Assembly (NCBI RefSeq): GCF_000471905.2
Contig: NW_006499775.1
Span: forward strand, 261,326-325,325
DNA from: Amborella trichopoda
Lineage: Eukaryota; Streptophyta; Magnoliopsida; Amborellales; Amborellaceae
Length of the DNA: 64,000 nt
Reading direction: 5' to 3'
Positions 12,034 to 21,479 of this stretch are shown here, piece by piece. The notes beneath the pieces were generated by a model. The model was not told the origin of the DNA. It did not search any database and saw only the letters and a list, made by a program, of their open reading frames with translations. The first letter of the stretch is position 1. The number at the start of each line of letters is the position of its first letter. A program made the position numbers and the translations under genes.

Positions 12034-13013
12034 ATTTCATAAGTTGTTGAGGTCAATGATGCATTGTCAAAAGGGTATAGGGGGTTGGAAGAAAGACAAA
12101 TTGGAATCATTTTTCTTACAAGTAATGGATATTTTCCAAAATTAAAATTTAGCAATAAAGGTCAATGTTGTTGGTGGTTTATACAGTGGCCTCAAAATGG
12201 CTGAAACCGCATGGTTCATGCATTTTCTATATTCTACCTGTTTGTTTTATTAAAATGCTTTATTTGTGAGAGCATGAGCAATAATAGAAAGGATACCTTA
12301 GGAAGTATGATTAAAATATATATTTTTAAAAAAAATTCTTAAAATGTTTTGCATTTTTCAAGTGATCTTCAAACAAACCTATTCGGTTACAAAGCTGGTA
12401 TAAATGCTCTTTTCATTTTTATTTTTTTTTAAAATCCCCAAAATATTATTTCCTAACTTAATGTGTTTTGTTTTTCAATCTTTTTCAAAATTTCCTTTGC
12501 CTTCACTTGTTTGGAATCTTAATATTTTGATTTTGAGATAAGCTTTCTAAAAGTGGGATTAAAGCACGAATCTTGGTTCAACTAAAAATATCACCAATGA
12601 ATCAAAAAATATTTTTCGAGAAAAGTATTCCCCAAAAAAATAGTGATTAATCCAGAAAAAATTATTCTAGAAAATACTATTTCACAAAAAAAAAATGGTG
12701 GAGGTACAGGATGAGCCACTCAATAAAAATTACTTTTTCTCTAAATCGATAGCACCACCACATAGAGGAAGAACGTGATTCCCACACAACAACAAATTCT
12801 GGTAGCTGAGAATTAGGGGTGAGGTTCTGATATTTTGGTTTGTCACACATTCCTTATTATAATAAAGTATCTCTTTTTTTAGCGAAACTTTGATCAATTT
12901 TACCTTTTATGGGTTCTTTGTTTGTTCAACTAGTATACACAACACATCAATTTGGCAGGACACTTGTTTCATTTTTTTTTTCTCTTATTATTTTTGTTAG
13001 TCACAATTATGTA
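12034..13013. other. Intergenic, no gene seen
   Basis: AT-rich. About 12175-12300 (gtggcctcaaaatggctgaaacc..agcatgagcaataatag) recurs in diverged form near 14240-14290 and 14665-14820, suggesting another low-copy repeat. Nothing coding. Confidence 0.45.
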
Positions 13014-13018
13014 TTGAG

Positions 13019-13375
13019 TGTTAGGATATAGATATCTCGTGTTAGTATTGATATACATCATTATGGATACATATTATGGATATGCATCTGTATCGATACA
13101 TATCTCTTGATAAGATTAGGATATGTATGGATATGCATCTATATAGATACATATCTCTTGATAAGATTAGGTGATGTCTATCTATAACCATTGGTATTTA
13201 TCTTTAAATGTTACTGCCTGTATATATATTCTTGATTAATCAATTTAATAGAGTTCTTTACAATATTTTGAAATAATCTTATATGGGGCTTAGGGCCCAA
13301 ATATACAGAAATACAGTTGAAATAATCTTCTATGGGGGCCTAAGGCCCAAATATACAGAAATAGAGTTTCTAACG
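13019..13375. repeat. Solo LTR with 5-bp target duplication
   Basis: 357 bp, begins TGTTAGGATAT and ends GTTTCTAACG (expected CA has become CG). TGTTAG and CTAAC(G) are inverted ends of the copia type. It is flanked by perfect ttgag repeats (13014-13018 and 13376-13380). Internal tandem duplications of about 51 bp (13077-13178) and about 50 bp (13270-13370) are present. With no second LTR or interior, unequal recombination to a solo LTR is the simplest reading. Confidence 0.78.
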
Positions 13376-13538
13376 TTGAGATCCTATATTGGATTGTTCG
13401 CCTTTTATGTATTTTTCTTACAAGGAGTCTAGAGTTTATTAGTTTTTTTATTTGTTAATGTAGATTTTATGTATATTACTGTAGTTGTTGTTTAATTATT
13501 TGCACCAAATAAAATCATTACATGCTTTGTGTTGTGAC

Positions 13539-13856
13539 CAGAGTTTTTAAAAGATAACAATCCAAATTGGGAATCGTTGGTAACTGATCTGGTTCTCTGT
13601 TAGAATTGAGAATTGGGTCAGTTCCTACATAATCGTCTAGTTCCACTAGGGATCATGTGATCCAAATCGCCCAATTCTTATAATTTATATTTTTATTATT
13701 TTCTAATTTTATTATTTTCACTTTTTCATTTTATTTTATTTTATGGATCTTCATATAAGAGAATCAGGCTAATTGATGATCCAAATGGTAATTCACTGAT
13801 CTGGAATGTTTCCCCAACTGAGCGATTCACCTTGCTGATATGGTTTTTATAACATG
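13539..13856. mobile_element. hAT-like MITE, copy 1
   Basis: 318 bp with ends CAGAGTTTTTAAAAG and (inverted) CATGTTATAAAAACC. It is flanked by gttgtgac (13531-13538) and gccgtgac (13857-13864), 6/8 identical with both differences C/T transitions. It contains the gaatcg..gatccaaat words seen in the copies at 40077 and 55885. No coding capacity. Confidence 0.6.
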
Positions 13857-14339
13857 GCCGTGACAGTTGAGAAAGCATATAATGTTGTTGTGTTACATAA
13901 TAATTAGATAAAAACTTTTTTTAATTAGAAAAAAAATAGATAGGGCTTTGTCAAGTAAAACCCTAGATGCTGCTAATTGATGCCATGCAATTATTGTTCC
14001 ATGAGTTTATTTTATCCTTACATATACCGTAAGTCATAAATCTGTTTTATGACCTTTAATATATATGATTTATTCAGTTTATTTTCTTGAGCCAAATCAG
14101 ATAACTTCATAATTTTTTAACTTACCCATTCATTTTTTTTCCCCCAATTATTGCCTTCAGGTTTTTGAAACCCATTTATTACCATTTTTTAAATCCACAA
14201 TTGTAGTTAGAAAATCCAGGAAAAAGAGAAAACAATGGAGAGGGTAACAAATTTGAAATGCGGTGGCCTCATAAAAGGCTAAAGCCAATGCATGAACAAT
14301 TCATAGTTAACAAATTTGGGAATAACAAAAACTGAAAGA

Positions 14340-14600
14340 CAGTTTCTGTGAGTCTATATGGAAATTAGTCACCTCTTAAAAATCTTTTATTGAGATGGAT
14401 TTTTTGATCTAATTTTTAAGGACATGTAATCTCTAACATGAAGAACATGAACATGAAAAAATAAATAAATTTTAAAATTTTAAAATAATAATTTTATTAA
14501 AAAACATTTGAACAACTAGTTTCAATTGTTTTTAAATTGACCAAACCTTGGGAACCGCAAATGTAAAAATGTGGTTCCCACCGCAAGAAACATTTTTCCA
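14340..14600 (+). repeat. Dispersed repeat family 2, copy 1 (forward)
   Basis: Starts at agtttctgtgagtctatatgg. It shares the order ..gtc(a/g)cc..ttttaa..acatgtaatctctaacatg..atgaaaaaataaataaa..ttgtttttaaattg with 58812-59092 and, inverted, with 15412-15705 and 18013-18305. Its far end has diverged; 14550-14580 instead holds a small inverted repeat (gggaaccgc..gtggttccc). Confidence 0.6.
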
Positions 14601-14920
14601 AAGCTGGATGCACTTTCTAACAAGTATATTCATGCATTTTGCTAACAAAATCACAAATAAGTTATTGTATTGGCCTTTTAGTGGCCACCCCATTGGAGAG
14701 AGGACCATGGGGTGGCCCCATAAAGGCTCAAACCGGATTATTTTTCATATTTGAGCTGTTTATTATTGAAACAATCATTGCTTCATTTGCAAGAGCAAGA
14801 GAATGATAGAAAGAAGAAAGATAGTACATTAATCCGTTGGAGCATGGAGTGCAGTGCTCCAAAAGAAACATTTTAAGAATACTCATCAAAATACACATAA
14901 AAGTTCAACTATTTAATATT

Positions 14921-15323
14921 GGAAATATTAAAAAGTTTATATAAGGTTGCAACCTTAAAATGTAGAATCATGGATGCACCTCAAAAATCTATCGGAAATG
15001 TTGTTTTAATGTTGAATAAACCCTCTAATTGATCATCTTGACATTAAGATATATGAATATGGAAAAAAATAAAGTTTTTGAGTCCCAAAAATAGTGCATC
15101 TTGCAACACATTATCTAAACCGTCCATTTTCAAGATTTTCATATATTTATAGATCTACTTGATTTGTACCATTTTTGGAATTTAAAATTTCCTAATTAAG
15201 TATGAAAATAGATTTTAAGATAATACTAAGAAGTTTTTATAATAAAAATACATGTTATGATAAAATTTTAAGGTGCGCCTAAATTGGGTTGTTTAAGGTT
15301 GCATCCTTATAGAAACCGCACCC
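14921..15323 (+). mobile_element. Mutator-like MITE family A, copy 1
   Basis: About 400 bp. The left end is agtttatataaggttgcaac and the right end, inverted, is ggggtgcggtttctataagg; the ends pair as terminal inverted repeats. The interior has the family words gatcatct(c/t)gac, agtgcatcttgcaacac, and tagatctacttgatttg. No clean 9-bp duplication remains here. Confidence 0.8.
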
Positions 15324-15411
15324 CTTAACATTTAATCGTATCATTTGATTTAATTTCAAAATTCCAATCAAAACAAACATGACTATGAGTTGGAAGAGAT
15401 AAAAGAAAGGG

Positions 15412-15705
15412 AAATTGTTTCATGAATCGGGGGACGCATTATTACATTTAAGTCCCCCGAGGTATAAAGCATCCATTTTAAAGATGGATGCAAATGGGCA
15501 GACCATCTAGAACAGTTGAAACTAACGGTTTAAATGTTTTCTTTATAAAATTATTGTTTTAATTTTAAAATTTATTTATTTTTTCATATTCATGATCTCC
15601 ATATTAGAGATTATACGTTCTTAAAAATTGGGTCAAAAAATCCATTTTGAAAATAGATTTTTAAGATGGGACTCATTTTTATATGGACTCATAGAAACCG
15701 TGTGT
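15412..15705 (-). repeat. Dispersed repeat family 2, copy 2 (reverse)
   Basis: Reverse-oriented copy running from attgtttcatga to ggactcatagaaaccgtg. It includes aaagatggatgcaaatgg and catgatctccatattagag. Short inverted ends (GTTTC(T)ATGAG type) are suggestive, but no target duplication was found. Confidence 0.68.
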
Positions 15706-15734
15706 GACACACTCCAATTTATTAGATCTCGCGT

Positions 15735-15845
15735 CCATCATCATCAGCCAAACCTTATTCCAATTATTGGGGATTTGCTACTTGAGACATGCTCCTCCGA
15801 TCTTCTCTATCAAAGGCCATACTTTAAGTATTTTCAACTATTGGA
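15735..15845 (-). repeat. RTE LINE 3'-end fragment
   Basis: catcatcatcagccaaacc..attccaattattggggat..tctatcaaaggccata matches the 3' tail of the RTE copy at 49641, including the short (atc)n tail. Only about 110 bp remain. Confidence 0.6.
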
Positions 15846-16129
15846 TTTCCCATCTACTGGCTAAAAATGATTATGATCTCCTTCCACTAATAATAAATGG
15901 TCTCGTAATATGCAATCACACACATTGTTAAATCATTAAAAATATGCGTAATTTGATCGAATTCCCAATTTTTAACGAGAAAATATTCTAGATATATGTT
16001 AATACATGTGATATATAGACTTAATTTATGATTTTAGACATCGTATTAGAGGAACAATAGACCAAATTGATCTTCGATCGAAAAAAAGAAGAGAAAATTA
16101 GAGATGCATCCCGTATAATATAATGCTTC

Positions 16130-16523
16130 GGGAAAAGTTTATATGGAGCCGAGGCTCTAAACAATCAAATTTGAGCCCACCTCAAAAATTTCATAAGAAG
16201 AGGTTGTTTTGATGCTCAAATATTTTCAAATTGATCATCTCGATATCAAGATGCATAGACATGATAAAAAAATGAATTGCAAGTTTTTGAAATAGTGTAT
16301 TTTGTAATGCATTTTTGGACTGTCAATTTTCATGATTTTCAAGTTTTCATAAATATGTCGATCTACACTATTTTTTAAGCTTTAAACTTTATAAATAAAT
16401 ATGAAACAATATTTTAAGGCTATCACAAAGATCTCCAATATTGAAAGCACATTTCTTGACATTATTTTGAAGGTATGCTCTAATTTGATTGTTTAGTGTT
16501 TAGGCTCTATACAAACTGCACCC
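16130..16523 (+). mobile_element. Mutator-like MITE family A, copy 2
   Basis: 394 bp from gggaaaagtttatatggagc to ctctatacaaactgcaccc. It contains the internal palindromic motif atcatctcgatatcaagatg. The terminal words read gagccgaggctctaaacaat here in place of ggttgcaaccttaaacaat, a second end variant shared with the copies at 18342 and 61242. Confidence 0.8.
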
Positions 16524-16719
16524 AAAGATTTTGGCTTTAATTAAATAAAATTTTGGTTTAATGGTCGGCTCACACGTGTTACCCAATAGATTCCAATAAA
16601 TCTGCCCGTGCAATTTAACACCCACAAAAACGCCCATAAACCAACGTAAAACTTATATACTTCCCTTTATCCAACCGTCCATTCTGAATGGAGGGCTAAG
16701 ATTGCCTCAATCACAATGT

Positions 16720-17165
16720 CACATTTCTACACTATTTTACTTTTACTTTTTTTTCTATAACCTATTTTGACACCAAATTTTACATCAATTCCTCTATTAA
16801 ACTCACACTAGCAAAGAATATAAAAAAAATATTTCCAATAAAATAAGATCACCAAAATACCCTTAAAAGTTTCAAGAGGTATTTTGATCATTATCTTTTA
16901 TCGAAAATTATTTTTAATATTTTTATAGGTGCGCCCCAATGAAATGATGACACATACAAATTTTCATATTCATACAATTTGTATAAAAAAAACTAAAAAT
17001 AAAATTCTTTGAGACATCGGATCTATGATCAGTGAGTGGCTCTCTTGATCAAAATTAGATGGCTAGATGGTAAGGGAAGTATAGATCTTCTACGATGAAA
17101 TTAGACGGCTGGATGGTAGAAATATAGATCTTCTATAGTGTAAGGGAAGTATACAAACTTTTCAC
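16720..17165 (+). repeat. Dispersed repeat family F, copy 2
   Basis: Longest copy of the family described at 11055. A segment near its 3' end (agatggctagatggtaagggaagtatagatcttct-type words) is duplicated in tandem at about 17067-17150. Confidence 0.55.
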
Positions 17166-17573
17166 TGTAGATCACTTCTTTTCTTTAGTCTAAATTTGTT
17201 CGAAGGCCCGAAAATGTAGGGGGCATTTCCATTATTATTATCATAAACTAAAGGCATTTTCATCATTATTCCTTCTGTGGTAGTGCAGTACAATTGAATT
17301 ATTCGGAGTCATGTACTCCCAAAACTTAATTATCTTGGTGTCATAAAATCGGGAAATCCGCTTAAAATTATGGCCACTTGTGAATCACTTAAATTTTACG
17401 GTATTCTCCACGTCCTAATTGAAAGTAAAGTAAAATTGAAAGCACTTCACCATTCTTAATCCATAGCCCTATATTTGCTCTTGAGAGAGAAATCAAGTAA
17501 AAGTAAGGGAAAAATTATAAGAATGAGGACATCTCAATACTCCATTTCTCTTTTATATAATAGAAAAATAGAT

Positions 17574-17968
17574 GGGTGTGATTTGTATGAGGTTGCAACC
17601 TTAAATAATTAGATAAACAAGCACCTTCAAATTTTATTGTAAGATGTAGTTTTGGTGTCAAAAATTCTAAAGATGGCATGAGAATTTAATTTCATCTCTA
17701 ACTAAATAATTGTAAAATTGTGAACTCTAAAAATAGTTTAAATCAAGTAGGTCTATAAACACATGAAAATCTTGAAATTGAACCATCCAGGTAATATGTT
17801 ACAAGGTGCACTATTTTTTAGACTTGAAACCTTTTTCTTTATAATTCTATACACCTCGATGCCGAGATGGAGATGATTAGTTAGTGAGTTTTTCAACATC
17901 AAAACAGCCTTTTAAGACAGTTTTTTAAGTTGCAACTTGATTCTACAGCAAACCTTGTAACTTTTTCC
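17574..17968 (-). mobile_element. Mutator-like MITE family A, copy 3 (reverse)
   Basis: 395 bp from gggtgtgatttgtatgaggt to accttgtaactttttcc, reverse orientation (the internal motif reads ctcgatgccgagatggagatg). Flanks aaaatagat and aaaatgaaa agree at 6 of 9 positions, compatible with an eroded 9-bp duplication. Confidence 0.78.
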
Positions 17969-18012
17969 AAAATGAAATAAAATAGAAATAAAGAAGGGGA
18001 TTGTATTACTGA

Positions 18013-18305
18013 AAATTGTTTCATGTGAGCTGGACCGCATTTTAACAATATACAGTCCCAAGATATAAAGTATTTATCTTAAAGATGGATGCAAATAGGT
18101 GGTCTATCTAAAAACAATTAAAACTAGCAGTCCAAATATTTTTTTAATAAAATTATTATTTTTAATTTTAAAATTTTATTTATTTTTTTATATTGATGAT
18201 CTCCATGTTAGAGATTACATGTCTTTAAAAATTAAGTTCATATAAATCCATCACAAAAATAGATTTTTAAAAGGATACTCATTTCCATATGGACTCATTG
18301 AAAAA
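18013..18305 (-). repeat. Dispersed repeat family 2, copy 3 (reverse)
   Basis: Runs from attgtttcatgtgagc to ggactcattgaaaa and aligns closely with 15412-15705 in order and spacing. Confidence 0.68.
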
Positions 18306-18341
18306 TTTAAGAGAAAAAAATGATTGTGAACAAAAGATAAA

Positions 18342-19151
18342 TGGTACGGTTTGCATAGAGCCGAGGCTCTAAACAATCAAAGTAAAACACACCTTCAAAT
18401 AGTATCGAGAAATATGGTTTCACTATTGAAAATTTTGTGATAGCTTTAAAATATATTTTCATCTTTTTATAAAATTTAAAGCTTAAAAAATAACGTAGAT
18501 GGAGCAAATCTATGAAAAGTTGAAAATTGATGGTCCAAACATATTTTACAAGATGCACTATTTTCATAACTTGAAATCTTTTTTTTTTTTGGCTCATGTC
18601 TATGCATATTGATATCGAGATGATCACTTTGAGGATTGGTTTTTTTTTTTGATTCAGGTCCTTGTGGTCTACAATAGGCAATCATGCCGAATTGGCTGCT
18701 CTCCTTCAAGGCCTTCATATTATCATCGATAGGAGTTTCATTGGAGATATTATAATTGAAGGGATTCCCTGAATGTTATTAAGTGATGTAGAAAAGAGCA
18801 AAGGATCCCCTGATCTGTATTTACTCTTTCGTTAAAAATTCAAGATCTATGTGTCTGCTCTAATTTGAGGATATGCTTCGGCCACACCATGCATGAAGCC
18901 AATGAGGTCGCCCATGGGCCAGCTAAACATGGTGTTTTTTTTCTTTTTTTGCAAGTTTCTAACGATTTGATCCAATCTTTGTAATCTCATACTCTAAAAG
19001 CATTGCTTTAATATAAGTTCATAACATTTGTCAAAAACAAAGATGATTACTTTGAGAATATTTGGGCATCAAAACAACCTTTTATAATGAAAATTTTGAG
19101 GTGTGCTCTAATTTGATTGTTTAGAGCCCCGGGTCTATACAAATTTTTTCT
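18342..19151 (-). mobile_element. Mutator-like MITE family A, copy 4, split by a LINE
   Basis: The left part (18342-18633) and right part (19041-19151) together make one reverse-oriented family A copy. Perfect 9-bp repeats aaagataaa flank the whole (18333-18341 and 19152-19160). The interior is interrupted at its conserved gagatgat motif by a 407-bp insertion. Confidence 0.82.
18634..19040 (+). mobile_element. 5'-truncated L1-type LINE 3' end with RNase H fragment
   Basis: Inserted into the MITE with a 16-bp target duplication, agatgatcactttgag (18618-18633) and agatgattactttgag (19041-19056), one mismatch. The plus strand encodes broken RNase H-like words: HAELAALLQGLHI then ..GDIIIEG in the first half, and HTMHEANEVAHGPAKHG near 18880-18935. 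These correspond to the AEL..AL..GL, VEGDS and EAN.VA..LA.HG motifs of plant LINE RNase H domains. It ends in an A-rich tail (tgtcaaaaacaa). Stop codons show it is dead. Confidence 0.78.
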
Positions 19152-19335
19152 AAAGATAAAAAATCAAAGACGGAGAAAGGGGAGGGTCGGAAAGGACACA
19201 TAAATACTATCCCGTGTGAGGGGACAATGTGAAACGGCCCGCGCGGTAGCTGTTACAGGCTATAAAATCGCACAAACCTCTACGCCCCTTCTTCCCTCTC
19301 ATTCATTTCCAATCTTAACCTAGAAAGCCCCAAAC

Positions 19336-19372
<37 letters not shown>

Positions 19373-19376
19373 ACTC

Positions 19377-19377
19377 T

Positions 19378-19429
<52 letters not shown>

Positions 19430-19475
19430 GTACGACGTACGTACGTACGTACGTACGTACGTACGTACGTACGTA
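19377..19475. repeat. (ACT)n then (ACGT)n microsatellites
   Basis: Trinucleotide run ctactact.. to about 19429, then a tetranucleotide acgt run up to the gap. The ACGT run is its own reverse complement, so it can fold on itself, which could explain the assembly break that follows. Confidence 0.9.
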
Positions 19476-19495
19476 NNNNNNNNNNNNNNNNNNNN
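19476..19495. other. Assembly gap (20 N)
   Basis: Twenty Ns inside the ACGT repeat; the true length of this leader is unknown. The sequence tacgtacgacgta occurs on both sides (about 19430-19442 and 19496-19508), which may be repeat ends or a mis-join. Confidence 0.98.
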
Positions 19496-19588
19496 TACGT
19501 ACGACGTAATAAACTACGACAACCAACCTACCTACCGTCCCTTCCTTCCTCCTCTACTCTACTACTACTACTACTAACGAACCACCCA

Positions 19589-19624
<36 letters not shown>

Positions 19625-19692
19625 TTCTCAATCATAAACCCACAAAACCCCCTTTTTCTCTCTAAAAACCAGAATAATCTTAAAGGAGAAGC

Positions 19693-20148
19693 ATGTCACA
19701 CAAGGGGGGCATGGGTGATGGCATGGGCGACATGCCCATGCCAGGCAACCACAACACAGGGATGCATGACCATCCCATGAAGAAGATGATGATGCACATG
19801 ACATTCTTTTGGGGAAAAGACGTGGAGATCCTCTTCGACGGCTGGCCGGGCGGGGGCCTGGGTATGTACATTCTCTCTCTATTCGTCGTATTCTTCCTCG
19901 CCATTTTGCTCGAGTTCCTGTCAAACCGCGGGCTCGTGCCATCGCGCGTGGCCGGAACCCTTGTGCACGCGGTGCGAGTTGGGCTCGCCTACCTGGTTAT
20001 GCTCGCCGTTATGTCGTTTAATGGAGGGGTTTTGGTGGCTGCGGTTCTGGGGCACGCCGTTGGGTTCGCTATGTTCAGCCGTGGACCCAAGCCTGGGAGC
20101 GAGCCCGTGGGCTCCGCGACCGAGACCATGCCGGGGATGAAATGTTAA
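19693..20148 (+). CDS. COPT: COPT/CTR-family copper transporter (copy B)
   Basis: Single-exon gene of 151 residues, close paralogue of 2206-2664, same strand. The N-terminus is Met/His-rich (MGDGMGDMPMPG, HDHPMKKMMMHM). TM1 lies about residues 54-76. MxxxM at M103-M107 lies in TM2, and GxxxG at G120-G124 in TM3. The C-terminus ends Lys-Cys. These are the copper-selectivity and packing motifs of CTR transporters, so high-affinity Cu(I) import is the expected role. It differs from copy A mainly in the N-terminal Met spacing and in the loop after TM1. The start is supported by the leader conserved with copy A. An AATAAA poly(A) signal lies at 20312-20317. Confidence 0.96.
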   Translation: MSHKGGMGDGMGDMPMPGNHNTGMHDHPMKKMMMHMTFFWGKDVEILFDGWPGGGLGMYILSLFVVFFLAILLEFLSNRGLVPSRVAGTLVHAVRVGLAYLVMLAVMSFNGGVLVAAVLGHAVGFAMFSRGPKPGSEPVGSATETMPGMKC

Positions 20149-20920
20149 TGGATCATCTCATGTGTCTCTTGAGCTCTGTTTGGCTCTCTTTCTCTCTCTA
20201 AATTTACATGTCTCTCTTTCTTGTAGGTCTTGTCTCAATTTCTCTCTCTAAATTTGCATTTTCTCTCTCTAATCCTCTTTCACATACTCTCTCTCTCTAT
20301 CAGCCCACCGTAATAAAAGTAATATGAGTTAACTGTTGGGCATCATAGATCTTATCTTTTGCATTTGTGTATTTGGATTAATATAAAAAAATCTGGGAAT
20401 TGATGTCAGGAATGTTTGGTTTCCTCAATTCAAAGTTCTTACGTTGATTATAGAGAGGGTATGAAACCACAGTGGAAATTGAAAGGTATTCTTTTGAGAA
20501 GTAACTACCTGCTTAAGGATAAATTGGGTTATTTTCAATTTTCAAAATTTATTTTTAACAACAATTTCCCCATCTTTGTGATTTTTTGGTAATGGGTTTT
20601 GTGGAAAAGTCGTGGCTTAGGTTATTGGGACTTTGATTTTTATGTGGAAAAAAAGGGCTGATGTGTGGAAAAGTCTAATTAGATTTTTATGTGGAAAAAA
20701 AAGGGTTGCTTTTCATGGGGCGAATTTTGGTCTTGTTTATGGCGAAAGTAACATCTACCCAAAATTTGATGCCCTTGTGTGGAAAAAGAAGATCAAATGG
20801 TGCCAAATTTAATGACTGTTTTAGTGCGTAGTAACAGCTCACTAGAAGGAGATTTTTTTTTGCTGCAAGACGTTTATATCAAGGGAAATTTATATATAAA
20901 TACTGTTTTATACATTAACA
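20149..20920. other. COPT copy B 3' flank, no gene seen
   Basis: A CT-rich 3' UTR-like stretch up to about 20300 carries AATAAA at 20312-20317. It is followed by AT-rich DNA with a small duplication (tttttatgtggaaaaaaa.gggt at about 20637-20660 and 20683-20708). Confidence 0.6.
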
Positions 20921-20923
20921 GAA

Positions 20924-21112
20924 AAAAAAGTATTGACCCGGTGCTGGTCCCACCTAAGCAAGGCTTCGAGAGGCGTGGGCTGGTAAGGGTCCTAACTTTT
21001 TGTCTTAGGCACTTTTTGGCTTGGGCACAAAGGGCCATTCTTGGAACTCAAACCCATGATCTTGTCCTGGCTACCCAAGCTTTTTACGGTCACATCGTCA
21101 TTACGTACTATT
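20924..21112 (-). mobile_element. tRNA-derived SINE-like copy
   Basis: Read on the minus strand, gggtttgagttcc (21055-21043) resembles a Pol III B box. The stretch after it (ggccctttgtgcc.. to ..gtgggaccagcaccgggtc) and a terminal T run (plus-strand A8 at 20926-20933) have the layout of Au-type plant SINEs. The A box is not convincing, and the copy is diverged. The open frame across it is not a gene. Confidence 0.45.
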
Positions 21113-21119
21113 TTTTATA

Positions 21120-21440
21120 GCATCGAATATATTTTAATTTTAAATTAAGCTAAAATTTGTTTACATTTTCTCTCCATCATGTACTAATAAAAATATTTAT
21201 ATTTAAAATAAATAAAATTATCAAACTGCCCCTAATTTGTAGAGGAGTAATTTGGTAATTTTGTATATTTTAAATTATTTTAAATATTTTTATAAGTGTA
21301 TGACTGCGAGAAGTATTGACATATCAAATTTGAGCCTCATGTATATGAAGAAAAATAAATTAAAATACTTTTTATGTTACTAAAAAATGGCACTTGATTG
21401 CAAAATATTGAATATTTAGGACTATTTTTAAATACAAAAA
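21120..21440 (+). repeat. Dispersed repeat family F, copy 3 (diverged)
   Basis: Shares aggagtaatttggtaattttgt, tataagtgtatgactg, and the catgtatatgaag..aaaataaattaaaata block with family F in the same order, but with much substitution. Confidence 0.42.
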
Positions 21441-21479
21441 ATGAAATAGAATTTATCTATGAATTTTCCTTATATCAAA

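Larger units (their letters stand above)
19152..19692 (+). promoter_or_regulatory. COPT copy B promoter and microsatellite-rich leader
   Basis: A TATAAAA box at 19261-19267 lies in the block ttacaggctataaaatcgca, shared with copy A. A start site near 19290 would give a leader of about 400 nt against about 150 in copy A. The extra length is simple repeats: (CT)n at about 19338-19371, (ACT)n about 19377-19429, (GTAC)n 19430-19475, gap, (CT)n about 19591-19622. At least 11 GTAC tetranucleotides are visible (first at 19430, last at 19499). I see no ATG between the TATA box and the start codon. GTAC is the core of copper-response elements bound by SPL7-class factors. Whether this tract acts so is inference. 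Confidence 0.65.

Noticed and set aside
20779..21120. 113-codon open frame
   Set aside because: Lies across the SINE-like repeat on the opposite strand; no protein signature.
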